NCBI GenBank assembly: GCA_025490895.1
Contig: JALPQI010001812.1
Location: 54,451 to 118,450, forward strand
Reading direction: 5' to 3'
Length of the DNA: 64,000 bases
DNA from: Thaumatotibia leucotreta
Taxonomy: Eukaryota > Arthropoda > Insecta > Lepidoptera > Tortricidae
Shown here piece by piece: positions 1 through 10,257 of the stretch. How positions within the stretch are numbered: position 1 is the first letter of the stretch; each line of letters opens with the position of its first letter. The position numbers and the translations under genes were made by a program. The notes below the pieces were generated by a model. It worked only from the letters and a program-made list of their open reading frames with translations, had not been told where the DNA came from and did not search any database.

Positions 1-57
1 AAAAATATCTGAACACGCCTTATTGCCATAACGATAGAGGCGTGTTCAGATATTTTT
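1..57. repeat. Short inverted repeat, piece of a MITE family
   Basis: Two 20-base arms, beginning AAAAATATCTGAACACG and its reverse complement, surround a 17-base loop. The same ATATCTGAACACGCC motif lies inside the TIR element at 46961-47063, so this is probably a rearranged or window-truncated member of that family. No coding potential is visible. Confidence 0.6.
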
Positions 58-347
58 GAGCGCTCCGGCGAAAACTGATTTTCTACTCGTGGTTTTCAAT
101 TAAAAGATACTGCAAAGTCAAAAGTCAAAATATTCTTTATTCAATTAGGCCCAGCAACGAGCTTTTGAATCGTTAAACTAAATAGCGAATGAAAGAGAAA
201 AAAAGCTACTTACAAGATTGCTTACATTTTAGTTAAATATTTAACCAAACAGATTATACATTAATATTTCTTTGAACTGTTTGTTTACATTGGTAGCAAC
301 TTCTTTAAAAAGCAATCACAACCGTAGCATTATAAATACCGTAAAAG
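58..347. other. AT-rich stretch, nothing recognised
   Basis: No ORF of note, RNA gene or repeat boundary could be seen. The last ten bases (TACCGTAAAAG from about 337) resemble the end of the element at 36255 and may belong to the next feature. Confidence 0.4.
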
Positions 348-552
348 GGGGCTATTTGAGACCCAAGGGGCTATTTGGTAACATTGAAATTAAAAGTGCT
401 AGACCCAAATAAACGTTCCTATCGCAAGATTTGGAACAAATATCTTGTACTTGGAACCACGTATTTATTTTCATAATAATGCTAAAAAGAAATCGAGCTT
501 AAATGCTGTTTTGTCCTTAGTACCAAATAGCCCCTGGATCTCAAATAGCCCC
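348..552. repeat. Non-autonomous TIR element with doubled GGGGCTATTTG motif
   Basis: Both ends carry the motif GGGGCTATTTG twice: GGGGCTATTTGAGA, a short CCCAA or TCCA link, then GGGGCTATTTGGTA, in inverted orientation (348-380 and 521-552). About 205 bp long with no ORF. The layout resembles the termini of the 36255-37108 element, where a G-rich TTACTTTGG motif is also doubled, so the two may be distant relatives. Target duplication is not clear. Confidence 0.6.
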
Positions 553-965
553 ATCTTAACATAATTTATCGATCACTAACATATATTCGAAGACGAAGGC
601 AATTCCGGCAAAACCCGTACATCAGGAAACCAGTCTGGCACGGATCAGGAAGTTTGGCGCAAACCTCATTTAAATTTGGTTGGCCTAGTTCCGTGGTTGC
701 AATGGGGAAAAAAGATGCACTAATCCTGAGTGCTTAGTAGTTTAGTGGCTTAGTAGACGAATTTCTTCGAAAACTTTGTTGGAATTGAATTAATGACATT
801 TATGACGGTCACAATTACAGATACAGTACAGTCAAGTGCAAAGAGAAGTATAGAAAGATCCGCTCGTAAATATGTTACGACGTTCTTATTACACAGTATT
901 AGAGTGCACTGGGACATATTTTTGAACATTTTTGTGTATACCTTATTTTGTCTTTGACTGTACAG
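553..965. other. No gene or repeat recognised
   Basis: AT-rich sequence read in both strands; only chance-length ORFs and no clear inverted or tandem repeats. Confidence 0.35.
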
Positions 966-1034
966 TCACAATGCGTCGGTTGACAAGCAAAACTCACTAC
1001 CAACATACGAGGTCGCAAAGACTAGTGACAGTTT
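966..1034. repeat. Fragment of GACAAGCAAAACTCAC MITE family
   Basis: Contains CGTCGGTTGACAAGCAAAAC followed by a segment (ACATACGAGGTCGCAAAG) that is the inverse of part of the longer copy at 25645-25791. Only one end is present here. Confidence 0.55.
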
Positions 1035-1708
1035 TTACGGACGGACTATTGCAATAAACATATCGGATTCATCTTGCCAGTATCTGCGCAATTTATATTA
1101 AATTTATGGAAAATGCACTTATGAAGCTGACGAACGAAGAAGCTTAAGTGTTTTATGGGCTTAGTTTAGTGGCTTCGTAGTGAATTGATTAATTTTTTGG
1201 TTCTTTTGGTACCTATTAAAAATTATAATACAATAAAACGTGCATATCGCACACTCCCTAGACCTACAGATTGTGTTTTTTAGAATAAGGCACAGGTACA
1301 TTACTATGTAAAACTTAACCGAACTAAAATGCCAACAAAACTAAATAATTTGTAACAAATGTTACCATGCATGCGAAATTACGAGTATTACGACCAATAA
1401 AAAGTCCTGTAACATCCCTTATCGCTAATTGGTATCTCGCATCAGTACACTAGCACAATGCATATCGACCTTTAAATGCTACTTGCTCTATAATGGGTTC
1501 GGTACTCCGGCGTACAGGCCGGTTTACACTGACTTAGTGACTCATAAACTATGGGATTCTCCAAGACAATCTACTTTTCATTTCCGTTATACCCGTTTAC
1601 ACCCGGGTTGATACGATCGTGACAGTTAATTACAATTAATAGTCAATTTAAAAAAAAGTCGATAGAGTTCATTATTAAGTTAGCAAATCGCGACTTTTCG
1701 GTTGCAAA
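1035..1708. other. No gene or repeat recognised
   Basis: Low-GC sequence with one 60-codon ORF that has no recognisable feature; treated as non-coding. Confidence 0.35.
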
Positions 1709-2110
1709 GGGATCATCCATTAATTACGTCACACCTCAAAGGGGTGGGAGGGGTCCACAAAATGTGACATATCGTGACAAGGGGAGGGAGGAGTTCTATG
1801 TTTGTGATGTCACAATCCTCACATACCTACATGAATATTTGAACATAGAAAATCCAAAATCCTTAGACGGAGGAAGAATATAGGTAAATTTTCTCTACGT
1901 TAATTTTACGAATCATTTTAAGCAATCCTAGTAAAAAGTTACTGAAAAAGTGATGTTGTAATTTTTACCTTCTTAAACTAAAAATCTACATCTACATGTG
2001 ACGTCACACTAAGGGGGGAGAGTGTAGTTAATTGTGACGAAGTGTGACAAGGGCCGAGGGAGGGGTCAAAAAATCATGAAATACGCGTGACGTAATTAAT
2101 GGATGATCCC
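1709..2110. repeat. 402-bp MITE, GGGATCATCCATTAATTACG family, copy 1
   Basis: Terminal inverted repeats of about 26 bases, starting GGGATCATCCATTAATTACG, match with one mismatch at the two ends. AAA lies just outside both ends and may be a 3-bp target duplication. Internal TGTGACGTCAC-like and AAAATGTGACATATCGTGAC motifs occur near both ends. A second, diverged copy is at 23458-23856. No ORF. Confidence 0.85.
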
Positions 2111-2185
2111 AAAGAGGTATTTAAATATTTTTGCACTGTAGGTAAATAATATTCAAAGTATTTGTTACATCTGGGTCGCGTTTTA

Positions 2186-3495
2186 CCTCGTGTGTTCATA
2201 AGTTTTGAGACGAATTTCAAACCTCAAATTTAAAATAAAAACGTGCTGGCAGCTTGTCGTGGCTGTTTCAGGATTTGAAATTGGAACGTTTTAATTAAGA
2301 ATATATATCTTTTTTCTTTTTATTGTCATTGTTTGTCAAAATGGCGGCTAAGAAACAACTTCGGTGTACTGTAGTTTCGTTGTATGAGGCGGGAAAAAAA
2401 CCAATGGAAATTTTTAACGAATTAAAAAATATTGGAGCTAGCCGCAATTTTGTATACTATACTATAAAGCGGTATAAGGAGACCCAAAAGATTGATGATC
2501 GTCCAAGAACTGGCCGCCCGCGTTCTGTTAGGACCCCTGCGAACATAAAGATTATCAAAGAACGAATTCGTCGAAATCCGTGCCGCACCCAGAAGAAAAT
2601 GGCTCTACAGACGGGAATTTCACGTATATCGGTAAATAGAATACTTAAATATGATCTTAAATTAAAAGCGTATAGTAAGAGAAAAGTGCATTATCTAAAT
2701 GATCGTCTACGGAAAATGCGACTCAAACGTTGTCGGACCCTACTTAGGCGACACGACCCTACAAAAATATTGTTCACGGATGAGAAGATATTTACTGTCG
2801 AAGAAAAATTTAACAGGCAGAATGATAAAATCTACGCCAAAAGCTCAAAGGAGATTCCGTCTAACGTGCGAAATGTCCAACGCACACATCATCCGGCTAG
2901 CGTCATGGTATGGTGGGGAGTTTCATATGAAGGCGTTACGAAATTACATTTCTGCCAACAGGGGGTCAAAGTTAAAGCACAAAATTATCAGAGTGACATT
3001 CTCAAGAACGTTGTAAAACCCCTATCTACCACTCTATTCGCTGGAAAGGACTGGATTTTCCAACAAGATTCAGCACCATCGCATAAAGCGAAATCTACAC
3101 AAAAGTGGCTAAACGAAAATTTGCCTGGGTTTATTAGTACTGAGGAATGGCCTTCTTCAAGCCCAGACTTAAATCCTTTAGATTACTCTTTGTGGACGGA
3201 ATTAGAGCTAAGGGCATGCCGAAAGCCGCATCCAAACCTTCAGGCCCTGAAGCGAGCCTTAGTGAGAGAAGCGAAGCGTATTCCTATTGAAAAAGTACGT
3301 GAAGCTATTGATGAGTGGAAACCGCGTTTAAGAGCCTGTATAAAAAATAAGGGTGGACATTTCGAGTAAATTATATTTTTATTTTACTAAGACATTGTCT
3401 TTCATTAACCCTATAACTGTGTCATAAAAATAAATTATCTTATCTAATTATAATTCGAGTATTCATTTCGTCTCAAAACTTATGAACACACGAGG
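2186..3495 (+). mobile_element. Tc1/mariner superfamily transposon, DD37D type, apparently complete
   Basis: 1310-bp element with 29-bp perfect terminal inverted repeats (2186-2214 and 3467-3495, starting CCTCGTGTGTTCATAAG) and the TA target duplication expected of this superfamily at 2184-2185 and 3496-3497. It carries a single uninterrupted transposase ORF. Perfect TIRs and an open ORF suggest recent arrival and possible activity, which is an inference. It sits inside a palindromic MITE (2167-3615). Confidence 0.93.
2323..3369 (+). CDS. Mariner-like transposase, DD37D (maT-like) catalytic triad
   Basis: 348-residue protein that would bind the element's own TIRs and carry out cut-and-paste transposition at TA sites in the nucleus. 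The N-terminal ~115 residues look like paired helix-turn-helix domains joined by an AT-hook-like GRPR at 64-67. The RNase H-like catalytic core has D153 (LFTDEKIF), D249 (FQQDSAPSH) and D287 (PDLNPLDYS). The second and third aspartates are separated by 37 residues, the DD37D signature of the maT/Bmmar group known from Lepidoptera. Length is normal for the family. The ORF opens with a non-AUG codon-compatible call at 2323; an ATG in good context (AAAATGGCGGC) at residue 7 (2341) is the more likely start, giving 342 residues. No stop or frameshift interrupts it. Confidence 0.92.
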   Translation: MSLFVKMAAKKQLRCTVVSLYEAGKKPMEIFNELKNIGASRNFVYYTIKRYKETQKIDDRPRTGRPRSVRTPANIKIIKERIRRNPCRTQKKMALQTGISRISVNRILKYDLKLKAYSKRKVHYLNDRLRKMRLKRCRTLLRRHDPTKILFTDEKIFTVEEKFNRQNDKIYAKSSKEIPSNVRNVQRTHHPASVMVWWGVSYEGVTKLHFCQQGVKVKAQNYQSDILKNVVKPLSTTLFAGKDWIFQQDSAPSHKAKSTQKWLNENLPGFISTEEWPSSSPDLNPLDYSLWTELELRACRKPHPNLQALKRALVREAKRIPIEKVREAIDEWKPRLRACIKNKGGHFE

Positions 3496-3615
3496 TATAA
3501 AGTTACAATTTACAATTTTGCTGTTTTGACTCTCTTTCTAGCCAATACGTGCGTGCGTTAGAGAGGCAAACAGCGAAATTGTAAAATATAACTTTATAAA
3601 ACGCGACCCAGATGT

Positions 3616-4378
3616 TTGAGATGAGATAAAAGGATTATTATTTACAATATTTGCAGTCTCGTGAACCTACTATTACCTATCTCCTAACATTATCTAAATT
3701 CATCCATGTAAAGGAGACAAAAATCTAGTGATGCTATGGTAGTTTTTTTATGTTATAGGTAACAAAAACAATCATGCTGTGATACGGTCACCGGTCACCT
3801 CCTAGTAACGAGTCACATGCTCATAATCGACCCTTTAACAATAATCTATTTCTAATAATTGTGTTTGTTAATTATATTGACTTAAAACAGCCACGATTTG
3901 TCATCATAAACCGCTTAAAGACTAACGATGATTAGCGGCTTGTTAAGTTAGCAGACGTTTATGAATAAGGGGGTAACCATCTGCAACAAAGTCTCTTTAA
4001 AACTATTGAATTAAAAGAAACCTCGAATGACAGACGCTGTCACTGCACCTTTGTAAACGTACCTTTATCTCAGCTCGCAATGGAATCTTAAGAAATTGTC
4101 TTAACGATAACTCATAACTAAGTTCCTCATTTCTTCCCCTTCCTCATAAGCTCTGTAATCATAATGAATTAATGTCTTATTGTTATCCATACATGCCTCA
4201 GTGGGAATTCATTTTTTCAGGGTTAATATTACTCTCTGCATTCGATGCCGATTAAGGTGTTAGTAGGTAAACGCGTGTTGGCGTTTCAACTAATCGCCTT
4301 TATTACAATACACATAAAGTGCACAACTAACTGTTCCGCTATGTGTTGGCGACTGTAGGTATTATAATCAATAATCTA
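3616..4378. other. No gene or repeat recognised
   Basis: AT-rich sequence lacking long ORFs. No palindrome longer than about 10 bases per arm was noticed. Confidence 0.35.
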
Positions 4379-4529
4379 CCACATGCACGTCACGCGTACG
4401 TGTACGCCACGCAAGCAGTGTGCCATCTTATGTGACGTTTCCTACGCTACAACGCGTACGCTACGCATAAGCGCACGCGCACTAGCACGTGCTGCACACG
4501 CATCCGGTGTGGGTGGGCCTTTAGACAGT
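4379..4529. repeat. GC-rich palindromic MITE, GCAGCACGTGC family, copy 1
   Basis: CG-alternating sequence in which ACACGCATCCGG, GCACGTGCTGCACACGC and TACAACGCGTACG motifs appear with inverted partners. The middle carries GTGTGCCATCTTATGTGACG, matching the other copies at 8041, 22032 and 35271. A 73-codon ORF across it is a by-product of the base composition. Confidence 0.7.
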
Positions 4530-4582
4530 GTCTCTCTTTTTGTCCTGCTCTACTCACTGTTCCTTAAAGGTCCACGTATATA

Positions 4583-5007
4583 CAGGGTGAAACATGAATC
4601 GTGAACAGTAATACGTTTTTCTAACTCTATAAACAACTAACAATTGAATGCCCCACAAGTCACTTAGAAATAGTCATCTTTTTTTTTTGGATTTTTTTGT
4701 GGATTTTTTTAATTTTTAAGGTGTTTTTCGACTATTTAAATCGTTAAATGTAATAAATATCATTTAATTTTACAAGAAATGACATAATTGCCGTTATTAA
4801 TTACTTCAATTTGAAGAGGTAATTTAAATTATTCCATTAATTTGTCTTAAAAATCCTTTTGGATATCCTAAAGCCAAAAAATACGAAAACATAAACCCAA
4901 AAAAATACAATAAATAACTTGTCAATTTTTAAGAAACTTGTGGGGCATTTAAGTTGTGTATAGAGTTAGAAAAACGTATTACTGTTCACGACTCATGTTT
5001 CACCCTG
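4583..5007. repeat. 425-bp TIR element starting CAGGGTGAAACATGA
   Basis: Inverted ends of about 49 bases (4583-4631 and 4959-5007) with one mismatch, starting CAGGGTGAAACATGA, then a second inverted motif (GCCCCACAAGT near 4650, ACTTGTGGGGCAT near 4940). The AT-rich interior has no ORF. Flanks are TATA-like, so a target duplication cannot be fixed. Superfamily not assigned. Confidence 0.85.
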
Positions 5008-5189
5008 AATATATAAACAAAGAAAAAGCCTGTAAACTTCTTTTATTTAAACTTTATTGCATGAACATAAAATTTAAAAGTACAAATTACGAACTTAATG
5101 CCATTCATTGCGCAATCTCTACCAGTCAACGGTAAGGCAAATGTCTTACTAGATAGACGGTCTCACGTTTCATCCACAGTACTCAATTT

Positions 5190-5327
5190 TATGTATAGTC
5201 AACCAATTGGAACCCTAGGGCACTCAGGAACAATGTCAAACTGACGCTTTAAAGCCAATTGTCTCACTAGTTGTCACTGTGACACGGTTCTAAAGTGGCC
5301 CAGAGTCAATTGTTTGAGTGTACATAC
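5190..5327. repeat. MITE, GTACA..GTCAA..CAATTG family, copy 1
   Basis: Left end ATGTATAGTCAACCAATTGG and right end CAATTGTTTGAGTGTACAT are imperfect inverted repeats; ACCCTAGGGCAC near the left end mirrors GTGGCCCAGAGT near the right. A related copy lies at 31987-32128. Confidence 0.65.
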
Positions 5328-5720
5328 AATGTTGTATAGATACAATCCCTGAAACAAACGGAACTTCGTGTACCTTTTAGCTTAAAAAAATTGGCAATGT
5401 TTAGCATACAAATAGCGTTTTTTGCTTATGATATCATATCATATACGGTCACGAATTCCTTAAGGTATTCGCGATTTATAATTATGTACATAAATCACAT
5501 TAGACACAAGGAAATAACGAGTAGGAAGAGATACGCGAACATTTGCACAATCACCGTGAGTAACATGTTTTGCCTTGTCTAGTTTAACTTGATCTGGAAA
5601 ATTCGAACTAAATAGGTGCTATAAATATTGATATTCACAGCTCAGATCTGTTCTTTTTAACATGATTCATTATAAGCAGTATGTATGCACAGGTGCATAC
5701 ACTTTATATTTGTATATACA
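5328..5720. other. No gene or repeat recognised
   Basis: A 63-codon ORF (5391-5582) has no recognisable motif and is probably a chance reading frame. Confidence 0.35.
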
Positions 5721-5861
5721 GTAGGTTTAGCACAGGATTAGTGCGACAATATGTCGCCGTGACATAGACTATCCATGCCTCTTTTATTTATATAGTTAGT
5801 ACAATATGGAAAATCTATCTCGCGGCGACATACTGACATACCAATCATGTGCTAAGCATAC
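5721..5861. repeat. MITE, TTTAGCACAGGATT family, copy 1
   Basis: Left arm GTAGGTTTAGCACAGGATTA and right arm, reading inwards TGCTTAGCACATGATTGG, are imperfect inverted repeats; ATGTCGCCG occurs in both arms. A second copy is at 22490-22590. Confidence 0.7.
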
Positions 5862-6361
5862 AGTTTGTTACCATGACCCGGGCTTTTACAAAAAATTTTA
5901 ATAATAGAATAGGCATTATACTAGCAATAGTTTTCAAGTATCAACTTTTGACAAACAACCGTACAATTGAATTTATTTCCTCCGATCCGAACGATCAATG
6001 TAACGCGTGTACTGCTGTCAAACGTTGCGAGTGGCTGCGATCTGTCATTGTCAAGTGCAAATTAACGATTCATTTTGAAGTACATTGTTTCTTAGAAAGT
6101 TAATTACTTTTAAAATTAGAATTTTGAATCAAATAATGCTCACGGTTTGGTTAAAAGAGTGCACTGCATTTCGCGGTTTCAATAAACCCAAGTATCATGG
6201 TAAATTGGTAACACACTGTATATCTGTGATAGCAGGAAAATAGCCAATAAAATAGTACTCTCGCGTCATACATTTCGTGGGTACTCCTCAAAAAGTTCTT
6301 CGTAGTTGAGCATTTCTCTAAAAGTTCCTACAATTGGATCGAAATATTGTTAAAAATTGGT
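5862..6361. other. No gene or repeat recognised
   Basis: Includes an 84-codon ORF (5849-6103) without recognisable domains, signal peptide or homologous motif; treated as chance. Confidence 0.35.
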
Positions 6362-6435
6362 AATGCGTCCATGTCCATACGCGTAGTTAATAGAAGAGGT
6401 CTACGTCCAGCAGTGGACCGAAATAGACTGGTGAT
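6362..6435 (+). repeat. 3' fragment of the RTE-tailed SINE family
   Basis: AATGCGTCCATG, then CGCGTAGTTAATAG, then GTCTACGTCCAGCAGTGGAC match the last part of the fuller copy at 8184-8476. The 5' two thirds are missing. Confidence 0.7.
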
Positions 6436-6751
6436 ATTTATTATGATGAATCAGCGTAAAGAACACCTAATATTTGTTTTTTTTAGTGGTCATATATACC
6501 AGGTGATATAAACAGTACGTAAAATTATAAATATCAATCTGAACGCATTATAAAGAAGCTTTGTGCGTTTGTTTTTTCCGCCGGCAGTATGCCAAGGCCT
6601 GGATTCTAGGTCGGCTGGAACTCATTATCTGTTGCCATATTTTCTTTTTATGACATCCGCTTTGCGAATGGGAAGATTAACCTTAATAAGAAACATTTGT
6701 GGCATTAATATTCCTTATGGAGAGCTAGGCTTGGTAGGCGATTTGATTCAT

Positions 6752-7185
6752 TAACGGACTTCAAAAAAGGAGGAGGCTCTCAAATCGAGTGATTTTTTAT
6801 GTATGTATGTTACTCGATATATCCGAGAATCTTGAATAGGGCATGCAAACAGGTTTTGGAAAGTATGGAAAAACCTGTTATTCGCTTAACCTCATACAAT
6901 TAAAAACCGGTTTACACGCCTTAGGCGGCGGCTCCATTGAGGCGGAGAGGAGCGGATATGTGCAAAATTTACCAATTACATTCTTCAAATTCAAAATTCG
7001 AAACACTGTGATGCAGTCTCATTGGCCAATTTTGCACATCTCTGCTCCTCTCCGCCTCAATGGACCCGCAGCCTTAATCTTGAACCGATTTTCAATTGTT
7101 TTTTTAATCTAACGGGTATAACCCCGAGATGGTCGCGTTGGCACCAAGTCGGGATCTGGAAGAAATCGTTTGAAGTCGATTTTCA
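6752..7185 (+). repeat. Dispersed repeat of the GACTTCAAAAAAGGAGGAGG family, interrupted
   Basis: Starts GGACTTCAAAAAAGGAGGAGG-like and includes TGTATGTATGTTACTCGATAT, both found inverted in the copy at 26868-27212. After a nested MITE it resumes with AACCGATTTTCAATTGTTTT and ends GTTTGAAGTCGATTTTC. This family is very common in Lepidoptera; its class is not known to me. Confidence 0.65.
6923..7075. repeat. Palindromic MITE nested in the 6752 repeat
   Basis: Left arm GGCGGCTCCATTGAGGCGG and right arm CCGCCTCAATGGACCCGCAG are inverted repeats; inside them GAGAGGAGCGG..ATGTGCAAAATTT pairs with AATTTTGCACAT..GCTCCTCTC. The arms run to about 45 bases with a few mismatches. Confidence 0.85.
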
Positions 7186-7790
7186 TTTCTTTTTAATTTG
7201 GTTATTATTTGTTTGTACTACCGTTTGCCATTGAAACGTTACAAACGTATTGAATCTTACTTACAAATTGGAACTTCACATCACGGCATTTACGAATATG
7301 GCCATAAATGTATAATTTATAGCAATACAGTATAATTTGCCTTTTAATTACCTACCAACTTTAACAAGTTTCTTGTTTTTATAATCTTAATATTACGACA
7401 TGATCAACATTGAAAACGATTATCGGCAAGATAATCACCAAATCCGAAGCAATTGCTTAATGAAGTGTAATTTTTCCAGATCGTTTCAAAACCGTTTTGA
7501 GTCAGTTATTGATCGTGTAACGACCTCTTTATGATGCTGTTTGTTGTAATACTGGTTATTATGTAACTGCCCTAAGCCCTTTGCGTAGGATTTTTGAAAG
7601 GTAGTTAGGAAATTTCTTAAGATGTTTGTACGAACTACAGGTCAGAGTCAGAGGCCCTGTCGCGAACCCTGAACGAAGTATTGCATCCCTGTCACTGTTT
7701 CGTACAAATTCACAAGTACGAGAGAGAGGTAACATTTTGTTTGTGGTTCGCGGTAGGCGCTCAGATAAGCGCCTTTAGCTAGGGCTAACA
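7186..7790. other. No gene; a weak GTCGCGAACC inverted pair
   Basis: Mostly AT-rich. CCCTGTCGCGAACC at about 7656 and GGTTCGCGGTAGGCG at about 7746 could be the ends of a degenerate palindromic element like those near 29178 and 38353. Confidence 0.4.
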
Positions 7791-7947
7791 GGGTGCTTAG
7801 CCAAGTTGCCAATCGCTAACGCTTAGTCGTCAATCGTAAGCGAAAGGCAGCTAACTGTCTTTGGCGCACTAATGTTAAAGAGTGACAGAGAGGGAAAACT
7901 ACGATACGCTACAAAGCGCTAGCGATTGGCAACTTGGCTAAGCATCC
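7791..7947. repeat. MITE, GCCAATCGCTAACGC family, copy 1
   Basis: Left arm GTGCTTAGCCAAGTTGCCAA and right arm TTGGCAACTTGGCTAAGCAT are inverted repeats of about 30 bases including CAATCGCTA on the inside. Interior has AGAGTGACAGAGAGGG. A second copy is at 46041-46166. Confidence 0.85.
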
Positions 7948-8040
7948 AGGTTAGGACAGGTTAGGACCTGTCTTACTTTAGACAGTCGGCATCAATATCA
8001 GCGTGTTTACCATGAGTTTCTGCAACTTTATTAAAGGCCG

Positions 8041-8173
8041 GGCCATACTAAATGCGTGTGCAGCACGTGCACGTGCGCGTAGCTTGCGCGTTGTAGCTTA
8101 TGTAAATGTCATATTAGATAGCACACCGATGGTCACGCCAAGCGATGTGCCATCTTACCTATATGACGTTTAG
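8041..8173. repeat. GC-rich palindromic MITE, GCAGCACGTGC family, copy 2
   Basis: Begins AAATGCGTGTGCAGCACGTG, then GCGCGTTGTAGC and ATGTCATATTAGATAGCACAC, then the inverted GTGTGCCATC equivalent. The right arm appears shortened where the SINE at 8184 follows. Confidence 0.65.
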
Positions 8174-8183
8174 ATGTAGGTAT

Positions 8184-8476
8184 TGGCCGTGTGGTGACGG
8201 CAGTAAGAATACATTTGTCACCACCCCAACTCCTCCTGCGGGTGTAGTAAGAGTCGACTAAGGGTTTGAAGTGTCACTGACCATTATTTGATAAAAGATT
8301 GATGATGGGCAGCAGCGTCATCATAGTGGGCACATTACTGCGATCGCCAATCCGTTTGCCCAGCGTGGCGATTATGTGCATTTGCCTCCTAATGCGTCCA
8401 TACGCGTAATTAAAAGGAGAGGCCTACGTCCAGCAGTGGACTATCATAGGCTAATGATGATGATGATGATTAGAAA
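8184..8476 (+). repeat. SINE with RTE-like 3' tail, near full-length
   Basis: Begins CCGTGTGGTGACGGCAGTAA and AATACATTTGTCACCACC, has the central block TGCCCAGCGTGGCGATTATG, and ends AGGCCTACGTCCAGCAGTGG followed by GGCTAATGATGATGATGATG. The same order of blocks occurs at 20925, 26106 (reverse) and 28068. The last ~40 bases match the final codons and tail of the RTE element at 53063-54580, so the family probably borrows RTE retrotransposition. No clear tRNA promoter boxes were seen at the 5' end. Confidence 0.8.
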
Positions 8477-8564
8477 GTAAGTCCGTGTTAATAATGCGGC
8501 AGCAGCTCATGGCATGGCTAAAGTACGAGCAAGATAGAGAGAAATGTTAACGTTTTTTTTTATC

Positions 8565-8960
8565 ATCCAAGCACCAGAGTTAGTACTGGCGGCATCTTTA
8601 GCAGAAGATCTCAAGTGTCTCAAATATGCTGCCCTCGGTAGCAGCTACATCTTTGCGGCGTTTGGGGTTAAAACTCTGGGGCTGTGGGGGCCAAGAGCGC
8701 GTCGCCTCTACAAGCGCCTTATAGAGGCGTCGCGTCGGGGGACCAGGGGGCTGGCCAGTATTTCGCGCTAAGACTCAGCATACCAGTCCAGCGCGGCAAT
8801 GCGGCCAGCCTTCTGGGCACTCTACCTCCCCAGCAGGACCTGGGGCAAATTTTTATTTTTAATTTTTGTTTATTGTGTGATATTTATTTGTTTATTGTAT
8901 TTATCAAAGTCATTTTGTATTTTGCGAAACCTATTGAAAAAAATGTATAAAAGGGCTTAT
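8565..8960 (+). pseudogene. C-terminal fragment of a LINE polyprotein, frameshifted
   Basis: Encodes the end of a non-LTR retrotransposon ORF: LKCLKYAALGSSYIFAAFG, ETLG-like VKTLGLWGP and RLYKRL, then after a one-base shift near 8766 the usual ending RLSIPVQRGNAASLLGTLP continues in the next frame. The region upstream (reverse transcriptase) is absent, so this is a 5'-truncated, decayed copy. An AT-rich 3' UTR-like segment follows to about 8960. The clade was not determined. Confidence 0.75.
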
Positions 8961-10149
8961 GAAATTTAATTTGTATTTACCTCTGTTGCAGGTAAGTTGA
9001 GATTACTTGTCGTGATTACCATCGTTAAGGTGAGGTGCAACTGCTAATGAAGGTTCTTTCAATGTTAGAGGACTAATAAATCTAGAATAATCTAGATAGA
9101 ACCATCAGATTGTCATTTTTATGACGGATTCTGTCGTTTCAATGTCAATGTTGTCGAAATAATTGATTATCAGTTTTTATTGTTCATTTCAATTAAGATT
9201 TGTATCTGCTATAATAATTTGCATTGAAACACGCAAAATTGTCTGATAGAATCCCACCTTTGGAGCCATTTCGTTGGGAAAGAACATGAACGCTGGTGGC
9301 ATTTTCAATAAAAACTGCACCTAATTATTAAAGCTGTCATAAATGTTAAAAGACAAGTTGACAGTATTTTCTCCTACTTAAGATTTAAGTATCTGGCATA
9401 CTAGTCAAACGCTTTTGACTAGTATGACAACCTCTTTCTCTTTATGGGCGTTCTCGTGGAATGTGATTAGTATGAAATGTTCTTAAATAGGTATCAACCG
9501 TTTAAAAGTTGAAAGAAGTTTTGGTGCTATGTTCGATTGGTGTGCTTTTGGAGTTTTCTACCTAAGAAAGTATCCAAATATGCTAGTTCATATTGATTGA
9601 CTGACGGCTCCTTTCGTGGGAATCTTGAGGTTTCGTGGCATTCTGGTTGACTACAATATACACATATTGCATTCGTTTGTGTCTGTCTGTTTGCGTGTTT
9701 AGAAGGAAACATCTTTTTATACATAGGGATGGGTATACATACAAGTGCATAACATGGAGTACTTCTTATCCCCTTAAACACTCAATCAGTAAAGCAACCA
9801 AAAATTTAGTTTATGGTTATCTTTCTTAAATTCTTTGCAATGTTTCAGTGTTCACCAAACGCATTAATTGCAATTGGCAGTCGCTCGCGATTTCAATCGA
9901 ACGTGCGCTAACAAATGTGTTTACGCATTCGCACGTAACTGATGAGAATAAGGTTCCAAATAGCGTAAAAATGGTCAGAATTGCTCGCGTACGTCACGTC
10001 ACACGCGTACGCAATTTGACTTTCCTCATCTGTGAGCCAAATCGACGAGCTATTTCAAAACAATGAGTGTTGTGGTTGAGTTTGATTCTTTGTCTAGCTT
10101 TCTTGTTTGAAAAATAACACTCATAGTTTGGTGCTCATTCTAGTCTACG
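8961..10149. other. No gene; small palindrome at 9396-9426
   Basis: CATACTAGTCAAA pairs with TTTGACTAGTATG around a 4-base loop. The rest holds only chance ORFs on both strands (for example 9527-9781 reverse) that show no recognisable domain. Confidence 0.4.
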
Positions 10150-10257
10150 ACAGGGAACTTCGGAATCCGCAAATTTCGAGAATTCGTCTCTGTCATTCCA
10201 ACGAAGGCGTCATTTGTGTGACAAAGACATCCTCGAAATTGGATTTCGAAGTTCGCG
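10150..10257. repeat. GTCTCTGTCACTCCAACGAAGG MITE family, copy 1
   Basis: GGGAACTTCGGAATCCGCAA, a central CATTCCAACGAAGGCGTCAT and GATTTCGAAGTTCGCG form a palindrome of about 108 bp. This is the first of nine recognisable copies in the window; the flanks suggest ends at CCCTACCGCG where intact. Confidence 0.75.

Larger units (their letters stand above)
2167..3615. repeat. Palindromic MITE split by a mariner insertion
   Basis: ACATCTGGGTCGCGTTTTA at 2167-2185 is mirrored by TAAAACGCGACCCAGATGT at 3597-3615. Removing the mariner element (2186-3495) and one TA restores an inverted-repeat element of about 137 bp whose ends read ACATCTGGGTCGCGTTTTAT and continue AAAGTTA on both arms. The insertion therefore fell in one arm of an older element. 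No second copy was seen in the window. Confidence 0.85.
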
